Positions 17,040-24,474 of a stretch of 64,000 nt of DNA are shown here, in pieces. The stretch's first letter is position 1, and every line of letters starts with the position of its first letter. Source of the stretch: Novosphingobium sp. Gsoil 351 (lineage in GTDB: Bacteria > Pseudomonadota > Alphaproteobacteria > Sphingomonadales > Sphingomonadaceae); assembly GCF_009707465.1 (NCBI RefSeq), contig NZ_CP046120.1, positions 1,393,501 through 1,457,500 of the forward strand, written 5' to 3'. Made by a program: the position numbers and the translations under genes. A model generated the notes under the pieces. That model was not told where the DNA came from, did not search any database, and worked only from the letters and a program-made list of their open reading frames with translations.

Positions 17040-17397
17040 CCGGTTCCTCCGGTTCGCTCGGGTCGCTATAGTCGCGGTAATACGTGAGCTTGCCGTCCGC
17101 CACCTTGTAAATCCCGCAGCCACCGCGCGTTCCCGCGGGCGAGTGCATCGTCCAGCGAGACCAACAGGAATGATCGTCGCCGCAGATCTCGTCGATGGTG
17201 AAGTGGATCTTCCGCTCGCCCATTTCCTTCACCATCGTGGTCATGAACGCCATGATCTCGTCGCGCCCGCGTCGCGTCCCCCAGACCACGTCCTCGACCA
17301 CCGCATCTTCGGCGAACAGATCGACCAGTTTTGTGTAATCGCCGCCATCCTGGATTTGCCAGAACCGCTCGATCACGTCCTGCGCCTGTCCCGGCAT
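17032..17397 (-). CDS. SnoaL-like (NTF2-fold) protein
   Basis: A 121-residue NTF2-fold protein, the third of four in the island. The opening helix DVIERFWQIQDGGDYTKLVD, the acidic FAEDAVVEDVVWGTRRGRDEI and the C-terminal strand GCGIYKVADGKLTYYRDY match SnoaL/limonene-epoxide-hydrolase-like proteins. It is small and lacks any extra domain. The ATG at 17397 has GGGAGA upstream. Its 3' end overlaps the crotonase gene by 8 bp, implying coupled translation. It is divergent from the CMD-like gene at 17519 across about 120 bp. Confidence 0.8.
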   Translation of the reverse strand: MPGQAQDVIERFWQIQDGGDYTKLVDLFAEDAVVEDVVWGTRRGRDEIMAFMTTMVKEMGERKIHFTIDEICGDDHSCWSRWTMHSPAGTRGGCGIYKVADGKLTYYRDYSDPSEPEEPGA

Positions 17398-17518
17398 CGT
17401 CCGTCTCCCGCTGATGTCCTGAGCGGTGCCACAGGGGGTGGGCCGCGTCCCCTGCGAAATCTGACAAGCCCGCGAGCGGCGCCGATGTGGTAAGAGCGGG
17501 TTCGAGGAGTTGCCAACG

Positions 17519-18460
17519 ATGTCGACCGTGCCCCGTGTTTCATCGGCCATCCCGGGCGCGCCCGCCCATTTCGGATCGGTCCTCGCCCACCAACCGGCGC
17601 TCGCCGACCGCTTCGCCGATTTGTACGGCGCATTCTGGGCCAGCGACGTCCTTTCGGCGCGGGTCAAGGAGATCTGCCGGATGCGCAACGCGCGGATCAC
17701 CGCCTGCGCGTTCTGCCGGCAGGTTCGCTTTGCCAAGCCGATCGCCGCCGGGCTCGACGAAACGGTGATAGACGACGTCACCGACGACTACCCCAACTCA
17801 GGCTCGTTGACCGAGGCCGAAAAGGCCGCGCTGCGCTTCACCGACGCGCTGATCTTCGATCCCGCGCTGTTCGACGAAGCGGCGTCGCGCGCCATCGACC
17901 GCCACTTCACGCGCGCGCAGTTCGCCGAGCTGACGCTGGGCGTAATGCTGTTCCTGGCGCTCGCCAAGGTGCTGATCACGCTCGGCTTGGAACCCGAACA
18001 CCTCGACCGGACCGAACTGCCGACGCCGGCCCGGCGCACCTGGGGCGCATCCGCCACCGATGGGCCGCACGTCGCCATCGATCCCGCGGTCGAGCGCGTG
18101 CTCGGGGCCAGTCCGGAGCTGCTCGCCCGGTTCCGGCGGTTCTATGGAGAACTGTGGCGTGACGGCACCCTCGGCGCGGACCTGCTCGCCGCGGTCCAAC
18201 AGCGGATCGCGCGAGTTCACGCGAACGGCGCGCCCGAGGCGCAGGCGCCACGGGACCCAAGCCGCGAAGCCTTGCTCGCCTATGCCGCGCAGATCCCGTT
18301 CGAGCACCACGCGATCACCGATGCCGCGGCGGCGCAGGTTCGCGAAACGCTGGGCGAGGACGGGTTCGTCGCGTTCACGGTCGCCGCCGCGCTATCCGAT
18401 GCGCTGTGCCGGGCGCGCATGGTGCTCGAAAGCGCCACGGTCGACGCCGGCACGGCCTAG
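17519..18460 (+). CDS. tandem carboxymuconolactone decarboxylase-like protein
   Basis: A 313-residue protein that reads as two CMD-like halves. The N-terminal half (to about residue 165) has MRNARITACAFCRQVRF with a CxxC pair, then a helix set GSLTEAEKAALRFTDALIF and FAELTLGVMLFLALAKV. The C-terminal half (about 180-313) has a similar helical layout (SREALLAYAAQI; FVAFTVAAALSDALCRARMVL) but no CxxC. It may thus be a fused dimer with one dead active site. The ATG at 17519 follows CGAGGAG. It is alone on the plus strand and convergent with the VOC gene, the stops overlapping in CTAG. The substrate is unknown. Confidence 0.75.
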   Translation: MSTVPRVSSAIPGAPAHFGSVLAHQPALADRFADLYGAFWASDVLSARVKEICRMRNARITACAFCRQVRFAKPIAAGLDETVIDDVTDDYPNSGSLTEAEKAALRFTDALIFDPALFDEAASRAIDRHFTRAQFAELTLGVMLFLALAKVLITLGLEPEHLDRTELPTPARRTWGASATDGPHVAIDPAVERVLGASPELLARFRRFYGELWRDGTLGADLLAAVQQRIARVHANGAPEAQAPRDPSREALLAYAAQIPFEHHAITDAAAAQVRETLGEDGFVAFTVAAALSDALCRARMVLESATVDAGTA

Positions 18461-18978
18461 CCGAGTTCGCGTAACAGATTTCCGCCGGTCCAGCCGCGCG
18501 CGGCATCGGCGACCATCGCATAGAACCCGGTCAGCCCCGGCGTAGGTTCGTAGAGTTCGATCATGTGGCCGTGCGTGGCGGCGGCATCGACGAAGGCATA
18601 GCGCGTGCCGCCCGCGGTCTCGCTGAGCTGGGCCAGCGGCATTCCGGCGTCCTCGAAATGGCTCAGCGCCTCGTCCAGCCGATCGACCCAGACCGCGAGG
18701 TGGTGCAGCCCGAGGCGCCCCGAATCGACGGGATAGAGATCATGGAACGCGCTCGGGTCGGTGCCGTGCTGCTGGACGAATTCGACCATCACCTCGCCCC
18801 ACTGGCCATAGGCGCTCGAGTGATCGTGCTGCACACGCACGCCGCGATGCTCGCTCCACGACAGCGGGACGTGGCGGCCGAGAAAGAACGGCCCCGAACC
18901 GAACGAGGCACTGTGCGCCCGCGCGGAGGCTTCGATGTCGGCGCAGAAATAGGCGATCTGGCGGACGGGCAGCGCCAT
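18457..18978 (-). CDS. VOC-superfamily (glyoxalase-like) protein
   Basis: A 173-residue vicinal-oxygen-chelate protein with paired beta-alpha-beta3 units. The N-terminal unit is VRQIAYFCADIEASARAHS and the second is LGLHHLAVWVDRLDEALSHF then HGHMIELYEP. The HHLA histidine and the late Glu in MIELYE are the expected metal ligands. Methylmalonyl-CoA epimerases, glyoxalases and extradiol-type enzymes share this fold, so the activity is not determined. Its ATG lies next to the stop of the upstream acyl ligase (1-bp gap), so they are co-transcribed. Confidence 0.8.
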   Translation of the reverse strand: MALPVRQIAYFCADIEASARAHSASFGSGPFFLGRHVPLSWSEHRGVRVQHDHSSAYGQWGEVMVEFVQQHGTDPSAFHDLYPVDSGRLGLHHLAVWVDRLDEALSHFEDAGMPLAQLSETAGGTRYAFVDAAATHGHMIELYEPTPGLTGFYAMVADAARGWTGGNLLRELG

Positions 18979-18979
18979 C

Positions 18980-20566
18980 TCAATTGATCGCCCGTTCCCG
19001 CCCTTCCCAATACGGCACGCGCAGCTCTCGCCGGAGGATCTTGCCCGATGGATTGCGCGGCAGGGCGGCGATGAAATCGACCGACTTGGGGCACTTGTAG
19101 CCCGCGATGTGCTGGCGGGCGTGCGCGATCACCTCGGCCTCGCTCAACGTCTCGCCCGGCTTGACCACCACGCAGGCCTTGACCGCCTCGCCCCACTTGG
19201 CGTCTGGCACGCCGATGACGGCGACATCGGCCACTTTGGGGTGCGAATAGACGGCGTTTTCGACCTCGGCGGGATAGACGTTCTCGCCCCCGCTGATGAT
19301 CATGTCCTTCACCCGGTCGTGGATGTAGAGATACCCGTCATCGTCGAAGTACCCCGCGTCGCCGGTGCGCAGCCAGCCTTCGGTGTCGATCGTCGCGGCG
19401 GTGGCATCGGGCAGGTTCCAGTAGCCGCGCATGTTCTTGGGGCTGCGCGTCGCGATCTCTCCGACCGTGTTGGCGGGAACCTCGTTGCCCTCGCCGTCGA
19501 TGATCTTGACCTCGACGCCAGGCAACGGCTTGCCCACCGAGCGCATCCGCGGGCTGCCCTCGGGCACGTGATCCTCGGGATCGAGCGTGACGATGGTCCC
19601 GCTGGTCTCGGTCATCCCGTACATCTGGACGAAGCCGCAGCCGAACCGCTCCATCGCCGCGCGCATCAGCTCGAGCGGGATCGGCGAGGCGCCATAGGTG
19701 ATGAACTTCAGCCGGCTGAAATCGACCTCGCCCACGCGCGGGTGGTTGAGCATGATCTGGATCGCGGCGGGGACGAGGAAGATTTTCGAGATGTTGTAGC
19801 GCGCGATCAGGTCGAGCGCCTGGGTGGGATCGTATTCGGGCAGCACGATCGAGCAGGTTCCCGCGGCGATCGTTCCGATCCCGGTGCCCGTGCCGCTGAT
19901 GTGGAAGCACGGCATGGCCAGCAGCGTGACCTCGCCGGGGATCGGCTTCTGCCAGTCCTTGAGATCGGCCTCGTCGCGATGCCGCGAGGAGATGATCGAG
20001 CCGTGGGTCATCACCGCGCCCTTGGGCCGTCCGGTCGTTCCCGAGGTGTAGAGCTGGAGCGCGTCGTCCTCGGGCGCCACGGGAACTAGGGGGTCGGTGG
20101 CCGGAAACCCATCGCGCCACCGGCGATAATCGGTGAAGGCCGCGTCTCCCGCGTCGATCCCGATCACCGAGGCGACGTGCGCGAAATCGCCGCGCACCTT
20201 GTCCAGCATCTCGGCGAAGCCTTCGCCGACGAACAGCACTTTCGCCTGGCAATCGTTGACGATGTAGGCGACCTCGGGCGGGGCCAGCCGCCAGTTGACC
20301 GGGGTCATCACCGCGCCGAGCTTGGCCGCGGCGATCAGGACCTCGAAATAGAGCGGATGGTTCTTGCCCAGGTAGGCGATGCGGTCGCCCTTGCCGACAC
20401 CGAGCGCGGCCAGGCCCTGCGCCGCGCGGTTGCTACCGGCGTCGAGCTCGCCGAAAGTAAGATTCTCGTCGCCAAAGCTGAAGGCCGCGGTATCCGGCTG
20501 GGTTCGCGCGTGCTCGCGCACCAGATCGCCCAAGGCCTGAGGCAACGCGGTCGCCGCTTCGGTCAT
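18980..20566 (-). CDS. AMP-forming acyl-CoA synthetase/ligase
   Basis: A 528-residue ANL-superfamily enzyme that activates a carboxylic acid to acyl-AMP and then acyl-CoA. The phosphate loop YTSGTTGRPKG is at 173-183. YGMTETSG, GWLRTGDAGYFDDDGY and the hinge RVKDMIISGGENVYP are intact, and the catalytic lysine is in PSGKILRREL (K509). It is cytoplasmic, without membrane segments. I chose the ATG at 20566, which has AGGATGAGG just upstream; an ATG 6 codons earlier (20584) lacks a ribosome binding site. It probably supplies the CoA ester for the crotonase and acyl-CoA dehydrogenase of the island. The acid substrate is unknown. Confidence 0.92.
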   Translation of the reverse strand: MTEAATALPQALGDLVREHARTQPDTAAFSFGDENLTFGELDAGSNRAAQGLAALGVGKGDRIAYLGKNHPLYFEVLIAAAKLGAVMTPVNWRLAPPEVAYIVNDCQAKVLFVGEGFAEMLDKVRGDFAHVASVIGIDAGDAAFTDYRRWRDGFPATDPLVPVAPEDDALQLYTSGTTGRPKGAVMTHGSIISSRHRDEADLKDWQKPIPGEVTLLAMPCFHISGTGTGIGTIAAGTCSIVLPEYDPTQALDLIARYNISKIFLVPAAIQIMLNHPRVGEVDFSRLKFITYGASPIPLELMRAAMERFGCGFVQMYGMTETSGTIVTLDPEDHVPEGSPRMRSVGKPLPGVEVKIIDGEGNEVPANTVGEIATRSPKNMRGYWNLPDATAATIDTEGWLRTGDAGYFDDDGYLYIHDRVKDMIISGGENVYPAEVENAVYSHPKVADVAVIGVPDAKWGEAVKACVVVKPGETLSEAEVIAHARQHIAGYKCPKSVDFIAALPRNPSGKILRRELRVPYWEGRERAIN

Positions 20567-20670
20567 CACCTCATCCTGTCCCATGGTCACCGGTTTACCC
20601 GCGCCCGGTCGCGCGGCCATTGGCACAATTCATAGCACCGGTTCGCCGCTCGCCGGGCTACAACGCTGGC

Positions 20671-21084
20671 GTGAGCGAGCAAGATCCACCGGCAGGGTTC
20701 GAGCCCGCCAATTTCTCGCCGGGCTTTCTGGACCGCGGTGGGCCATACTGGCTGGGCAAAGCGGATGGCCGGACGATCGTCGGCCTGCGCATCGGCGAAG
20801 GCCACCTCAACTATCAGGATGCCGCGCATGGCGGAGTGCTGACGACGTTTGCCGACGTCGCGCTGTCCTTCGCATTGTTCGCCAGCGAGCAACCACCGCT
20901 GCCCGTCGCCACCGCGACGCTGACGGTCAACTTCCTCGGCGCCGCCAGGCTCGGCGACTGGCTCGAGGCCGAGGCGCGGATCGACCGGATCGGCAAGCGG
21001 ATCGGCTATGCCAGCGGCGCAATCCGCTGCGGGCATGAGACGATCGCCACGATGTCCGGGGTGTTCAGCATTCTGCGCCGCTAG
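20671..21084 (+). CDS. hotdog-fold thioesterase (PaaI-like)
   Basis: A 137-residue hotdog-fold protein of the PaaI/YigI thioesterase group. The signature NYQDAAHGGVLTTFADVALS, with the HGG and the acidic Asp in the central helix, is present, followed by the strand ATATLTVNFLGAARLGDW. It should hydrolyse a small acyl-CoA, for example to release CoA from blocked intermediates. No ATG fits; the GTG at 20671 gives the normal length for the family. It is a single plus-strand gene, divergent from the acyl ligase and convergent with the SnoaL-like gene at 21081, with which it shares a 4-bp overlap. Confidence 0.85.
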   Translation: MSEQDPPAGFEPANFSPGFLDRGGPYWLGKADGRTIVGLRIGEGHLNYQDAAHGGVLTTFADVALSFALFASEQPPLPVATATLTVNFLGAARLGDWLEAEARIDRIGKRIGYASGAIRCGHETIATMSGVFSILRR

Positions 21085-21617
21085 AGCCAGTCCGTGACCA
21101 CCGCGGTCGAGGGATCGCGCCCATCATGATAGCCGCAGGCGCCCTCGGGCATACCCGCCAAGTCCGCCTCGCCGATCACGCGGTATTCCCGCCAGTCGTA
21201 AAGCCCCTGACGGCTGGCGATCCGCCATAGGCGGCCCCGCCGCTCGAACCGGTCGACATAGCGCCCGGCGATGATCGCAGCGTAGGTTTCGCCGCGATCG
21301 GGAAATACCTCGGGGCGTGGGTAACCGGCTGGGACAATGTGCATCGCGGTCAGATAGGTTTCGCAGTGTGCAGTATCGGCGTCCGCGAACCCGATCAGCG
21401 TCTGGCCGAGCTGGTGCTGGGTGGCGGTGCAGGGATCGATGATCGCGCGCGCCTGTTCGACAAAACCGCGCCAGTCGCCGACCACCGGACCGAAGCCGAA
21501 AGTCGCGTCGGGGTGGAACAATCGCTCCATCATGCCCCACCGCCGCCGGTCGATGGCGTGGGCGTAGAGAGCGACGATCTCGCGGATCGCCTCGCGGTCT
21601 TCCAGGCGCATGGTCAT
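21081..21617 (-). CDS. SnoaL-like (NTF2-fold) protein
   Basis: A 178-residue NTF2-fold protein, the fourth in the island. The helix EDREAIREIVALYAHAIDRR, then RLFHPDATFGFGPVVGDWRG, and the C-terminal YVDRFERRGRLWRIASRQGLYDW fit the SnoaL_4 type and resemble the protein at 15786. It is about 40 residues longer than the smallest members because of a C-terminal tail. The ATG at 21617 overlaps the stop of the upstream reductase as ATGA; a second ATG lies two codons later. Function beyond the fold is unknown; the pairing with a reductase suggests handling of an enone or hydroxy-ketone. Confidence 0.82.
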   Translation of the reverse strand: MTMRLEDREAIREIVALYAHAIDRRRWGMMERLFHPDATFGFGPVVGDWRGFVEQARAIIDPCTATQHQLGQTLIGFADADTAHCETYLTAMHIVPAGYPRPEVFPDRGETYAAIIAGRYVDRFERRGRLWRIASRQGLYDWREYRVIGEADLAGMPEGACGYHDGRDPSTAVVTDWL

Positions 21618-22621
21618 GTCACAAGCTCCACGATGGCTTTGCCCAGGCTCGCCCCCGTCAGCATCCGGCGATAGCCGACGAGGACGTTTTCCAGGCCGGA
21701 GACGCTGTCGTATGGCAGGCGCAGCCGTCCCGCATCGTACCATGTCCGCAACCGCGCGGTGAGCTCCGGGCCCTTGTCCATGAAATCGGGCGAGAAGAAC
21801 CCTTCGATCCGCAGCCGCCGCATCAGAACCTGGTCGTACTCGCGCGGGGCGGTGCGCTGGCCGGTCGTGTAGTCGGAAACCAGCCCGCACACGGCGACAC
21901 GCCCGTAATGGTTCATCTTGGGCAGGACCTCGTCGAGCAGCGGCCCGCCGACATTATCGAAATAGACGTCGATCCCGCCGGTTTCGGCCAGCCTGGCCGC
22001 GACGTCGCCGGCCTTGTAGTCGATCGCCCCCGCCAGCCCGAATTCTTCGACCAATGCGCGGCGCTTGGCCGCCCCGCCCGCGATGCCCCAGACGGTGCAG
22101 CCCAGCGCGGCGGCGACCTGGCAGGCGAGCAGTCCGGTCGCGCCCGCCGCCGCAGAGACCAGCACGGTCTCGCCGGGCTTGGCGGCGCCGGTGCGCTCGA
22201 TCCCCCACAGCGCGGTCCACCCGTTCATCCCCAGCTCGCCGACCCAGGCACGCTTGTCGGCGACACTCTCGTCGAGCTCGACCGCGCCGGCCAAGACTGG
22301 ATCGATCGTGCTGTAGTCCGCCCACTGGCCGAACGCCCGCACCAGCGTGCCTTCGGCGAAGTCCTTGTGCCGGGTCGCGACCACTCGTCCGATGACCAGC
22401 CCGACCATCGTCGAGCCCAGCGGCAGCGGCGGCTGATAGCCGTCGGTGCGGTCGCTCATCCACATCCGCGTGCCCGCATCCATCGAGAGCAGTTCGTTGC
22501 GCAACACGATCTGCCCGTCGCCGGGCGCGGCGAGCGGTGATTCGGCGAGCGTCAGCGCGTCTTCGAACGCATCGCCTTGCGGGCGCGCGTCGAGCCGCCA
22601 GTGGCGGTTCACTATGGTCAT
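21614..22621 (-). CDS. NADP-dependent medium-chain oxidoreductase (CurA/PTGR-like)
   Basis: A 335-residue medium-chain reductase, third paralogue in the window and the most diverged. It has the cofactor loop SAAAGATGLLACQVA, SMDAGTRMWM in place of the usual S.DP..R.WM, and FDNVGG. No zinc ligands are seen. It probably reduces a conjugated double bond with NADPH. The ATG at 22621 is preceded by GGAGG at about 12 nt. The stop overlaps the SnoaL-like start. It is divergent from the NmrA-like gene at 22759 across 137 bp. Confidence 0.87.
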   Translation of the reverse strand: MTIVNRHWRLDARPQGDAFEDALTLAESPLAAPGDGQIVLRNELLSMDAGTRMWMSDRTDGYQPPLPLGSTMVGLVIGRVVATRHKDFAEGTLVRAFGQWADYSTIDPVLAGAVELDESVADKRAWVGELGMNGWTALWGIERTGAAKPGETVLVSAAAGATGLLACQVAAALGCTVWGIAGGAAKRRALVEEFGLAGAIDYKAGDVAARLAETGGIDVYFDNVGGPLLDEVLPKMNHYGRVAVCGLVSDYTTGQRTAPREYDQVLMRRLRIEGFFSPDFMDKGPELTARLRTWYDAGRLRLPYDSVSGLENVLVGYRRMLTGASLGKAIVELVT

Positions 22622-22758
22622 CTTTGGGGATGTCCTCCCGCGAACCGCCATCGCCAACCAGCGAAATGGCTAGGCCGCTATCAAATTCGCCCGGTGCGGC
22701 TGGCGGGGTGCGACCATAGGCTGGCGGCAAGAACCAAACTCATCGGGAGAATTCGCAC

Positions 22759-23706
22759 ATGGCCCTCATCACCGTCGTCGGCGCATCGGGTCGCCAGGGC
22801 ATGGCGCAAGTCCGCCAGGCGCTCGCCGCCGGGTACGATGTCCGTGCCCTGTCGCGCCATGAGGACCCGTTCGCCGGGGCGCGGATCGACGGGGTCGAGC
22901 GCGTCGAAGTCCGACCGATCGATCTTTACGAGCCCGAGACCTATACCGCCGCGTTCGAGGGCAGCGACTACATCTTCTACACCCACCCCCTCCAGGCCCG
23001 CGCCGACCGGGCGGTGCTGGTCGGCGAGGTCGGCAAGGCCGGTGCCGCCGCCGGGGTCAAGCGGGTGGTGTGGAACACGTCTAGCTGGATTCCCGACAAG
23101 CCCGGCGATGCGCATACTTACGCCGGCAACACCGCCGGGATCAACGCGCTGTGGCGCTCGGGCGCGCCGGGCACGGTGTTCGGATCGGTGCTGTTCATGG
23201 ACAATTTGCTGACCAACTGGGCGCGTCCGTTCATCGTCAACGAGGATCGCTACGTCTATCCGCACAACCCCAGTCTGGAGGCCAACTGGATCAGCCTGGA
23301 CGACGTCGCGAAATTCATGCTCGCCTCGATCGAGCGGCCCGACATGGAGGGCGCGTGGCTCAACATAGGCGGACCGGAGCGGCTCGTGGGCAAGCAGGTG
23401 ACCGAGGTACTCTCGAAGACCTTCAAGAAGCCGATCAAGTACGATCCGTGCACCCCACAGGAATTCGGCGACTATCTGGTCCGGGCGGCCGGCGACGAAA
23501 TGCCGCCGGAGAACCGCAAGGACTTCGCCGCCGGGATCGCCGCGTTCTACGAATACAACAACACCGCCCCGACCAAGCCGTTCAGCGTCGACATGGACCA
23601 CGTCTACGAGCGGTTCCCGGAGCTCGAAGGCAAGCTTGAACCGCTGCAGGAGTGGGCCGACCGCCAGGACTGGAGCGAAAGCAACCACCGCCCCGCGTTC
23701 GGGTGA
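22759..23706 (+). CDS. NmrA-like NAD(P)-binding protein (atypical SDR)
   Basis: A 315-residue atypical SDR. The N-terminal Rossmann motif is ITVVGASGRQGMAQVRQALA (GxxGxxG), with RHEDPF after the second strand, as in NmrA/isoflavone-reductase-like proteins. The classical Y-x3-K is not obvious. Members are either redox-sensing regulators that bind NAD(P) or reductases; I cannot decide between them. The late helix and the tail FPELEGKLEPLQEWADRQDW are full length. A CGGGAG stretch lies before the ATG. It is the only gene on the plus strand here, convergent with the SDR at 23719. Confidence 0.82.
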   Translation: MALITVVGASGRQGMAQVRQALAAGYDVRALSRHEDPFAGARIDGVERVEVRPIDLYEPETYTAAFEGSDYIFYTHPLQARADRAVLVGEVGKAGAAAGVKRVVWNTSSWIPDKPGDAHTYAGNTAGINALWRSGAPGTVFGSVLFMDNLLTNWARPFIVNEDRYVYPHNPSLEANWISLDDVAKFMLASIERPDMEGAWLNIGGPERLVGKQVTEVLSKTFKKPIKYDPCTPQEFGDYLVRAAGDEMPPENRKDFAAGIAAFYEYNNTAPTKPFSVDMDHVYERFPELEGKLEPLQEWADRQDWSESNHRPAFG

Positions 23707-23718
23707 GGCGGTTGGGGT

Positions 23719-24474
23719 TCAGGGTGCCAGCCAGCCGCCATCGACGGGCAGCGTTGCGCCACTGATGTAGGAAGCGGCATCGGAAGCCAGCCACAGCGCC
23801 GCCGCCGCCACTTCCTCGACCTCGCCCACCCGGCCGAGCGGCACCTGCGCGACGATCGGCGGAGGCCATTCGCCGCCCGTGCCGCGCAGCATTGGAGTGT
23901 CGATCGGACCGGGCGCGATAGCCACCGCGCGGATGCCAAACTGGCCATTCTCGAGCGCGGCCGAACGGGTTAGCGAGACCACCGCCGCCTTGCTCGCCGC
24001 ATAGAACGCCGCGCCGGGGTAGGCGACGCGGAAGCTCTGCACCGAGGCGAGGTTGACGATCACGCCGCTGCGCGCGGGGATCATGTGGCGCAACGCCTGC
24101 TTGATGCCGAGCACCGTGCCCTTCAGGTTGACGTCGATCACCAGATCGAGCGTGGCGCGCTCCTGCTCCGCGATCGGGACCCACGCGCCCAGCACCGCGG
24201 CATTGTTGACCATCACGTCGAGCCGTCCGGCACGCGCCACCGCGGCATCGACCAGCGCCGCCATCGCCGCCTCGTCGCGCACATCCACGCGCATCGTTTC
24301 CAGCGTTCCAGCGGCCCCGCCGAACAGGCCGCGGGTATCGGCCAGCCCCGCTTCATCGACGTCGCCCGCGACCACGTGCGCCCCGGCGTGCGCGAAAGCG
24401 AGCGCGATGGCGCGGCCCATACCGCCACCGGCTCCGGTGACGACGACACCCTTGCCGTGATGCGCGTCGCTCAG
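23719..24474 (-). CDS. short-chain dehydrogenase/reductase (SDR)
   Basis: A classical SDR of about 251 residues: TGAGGGMGRA, NNAA in place of NNAG, the serine in VNLASVQS, YAASK (Y-x3-K), and ISGATLPVDGG at the end. It oxidises or reduces a secondary alcohol/ketone with NAD(P). The start is uncertain. No ATG is usable. A CTG at 24474 overlaps the upstream TGA (CTGA) and has GGGAGAAG five bases before it; a GTG at 24516 lies inside the flavoprotein gene without a ribosome binding site. I list the CTG. Coupled translation with the flavoprotein suggests consecutive steps, ring dehydrogenation and hydroxyl oxidation. Confidence 0.83.
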   Translation of the reverse strand: MSDAHHGKGVVVTGAGGGMGRAIALAFAHAGAHVVAGDVDEAGLADTRGLFGGAAGTLETMRVDVRDEAAMAALVDAAVARAGRLDVMVNNAAVLGAWVPIAEQERATLDLVIDVNLKGTVLGIKQALRHMIPARSGVIVNLASVQSFRVAYPGAAFYAASKAAVVSLTRSAALENGQFGIRAVAIAPGPIDTPMLRGTGGEWPPPIVAQVPLGRVGEVEEVAAAALWLASDAASYISGATLPVDGGWLAP

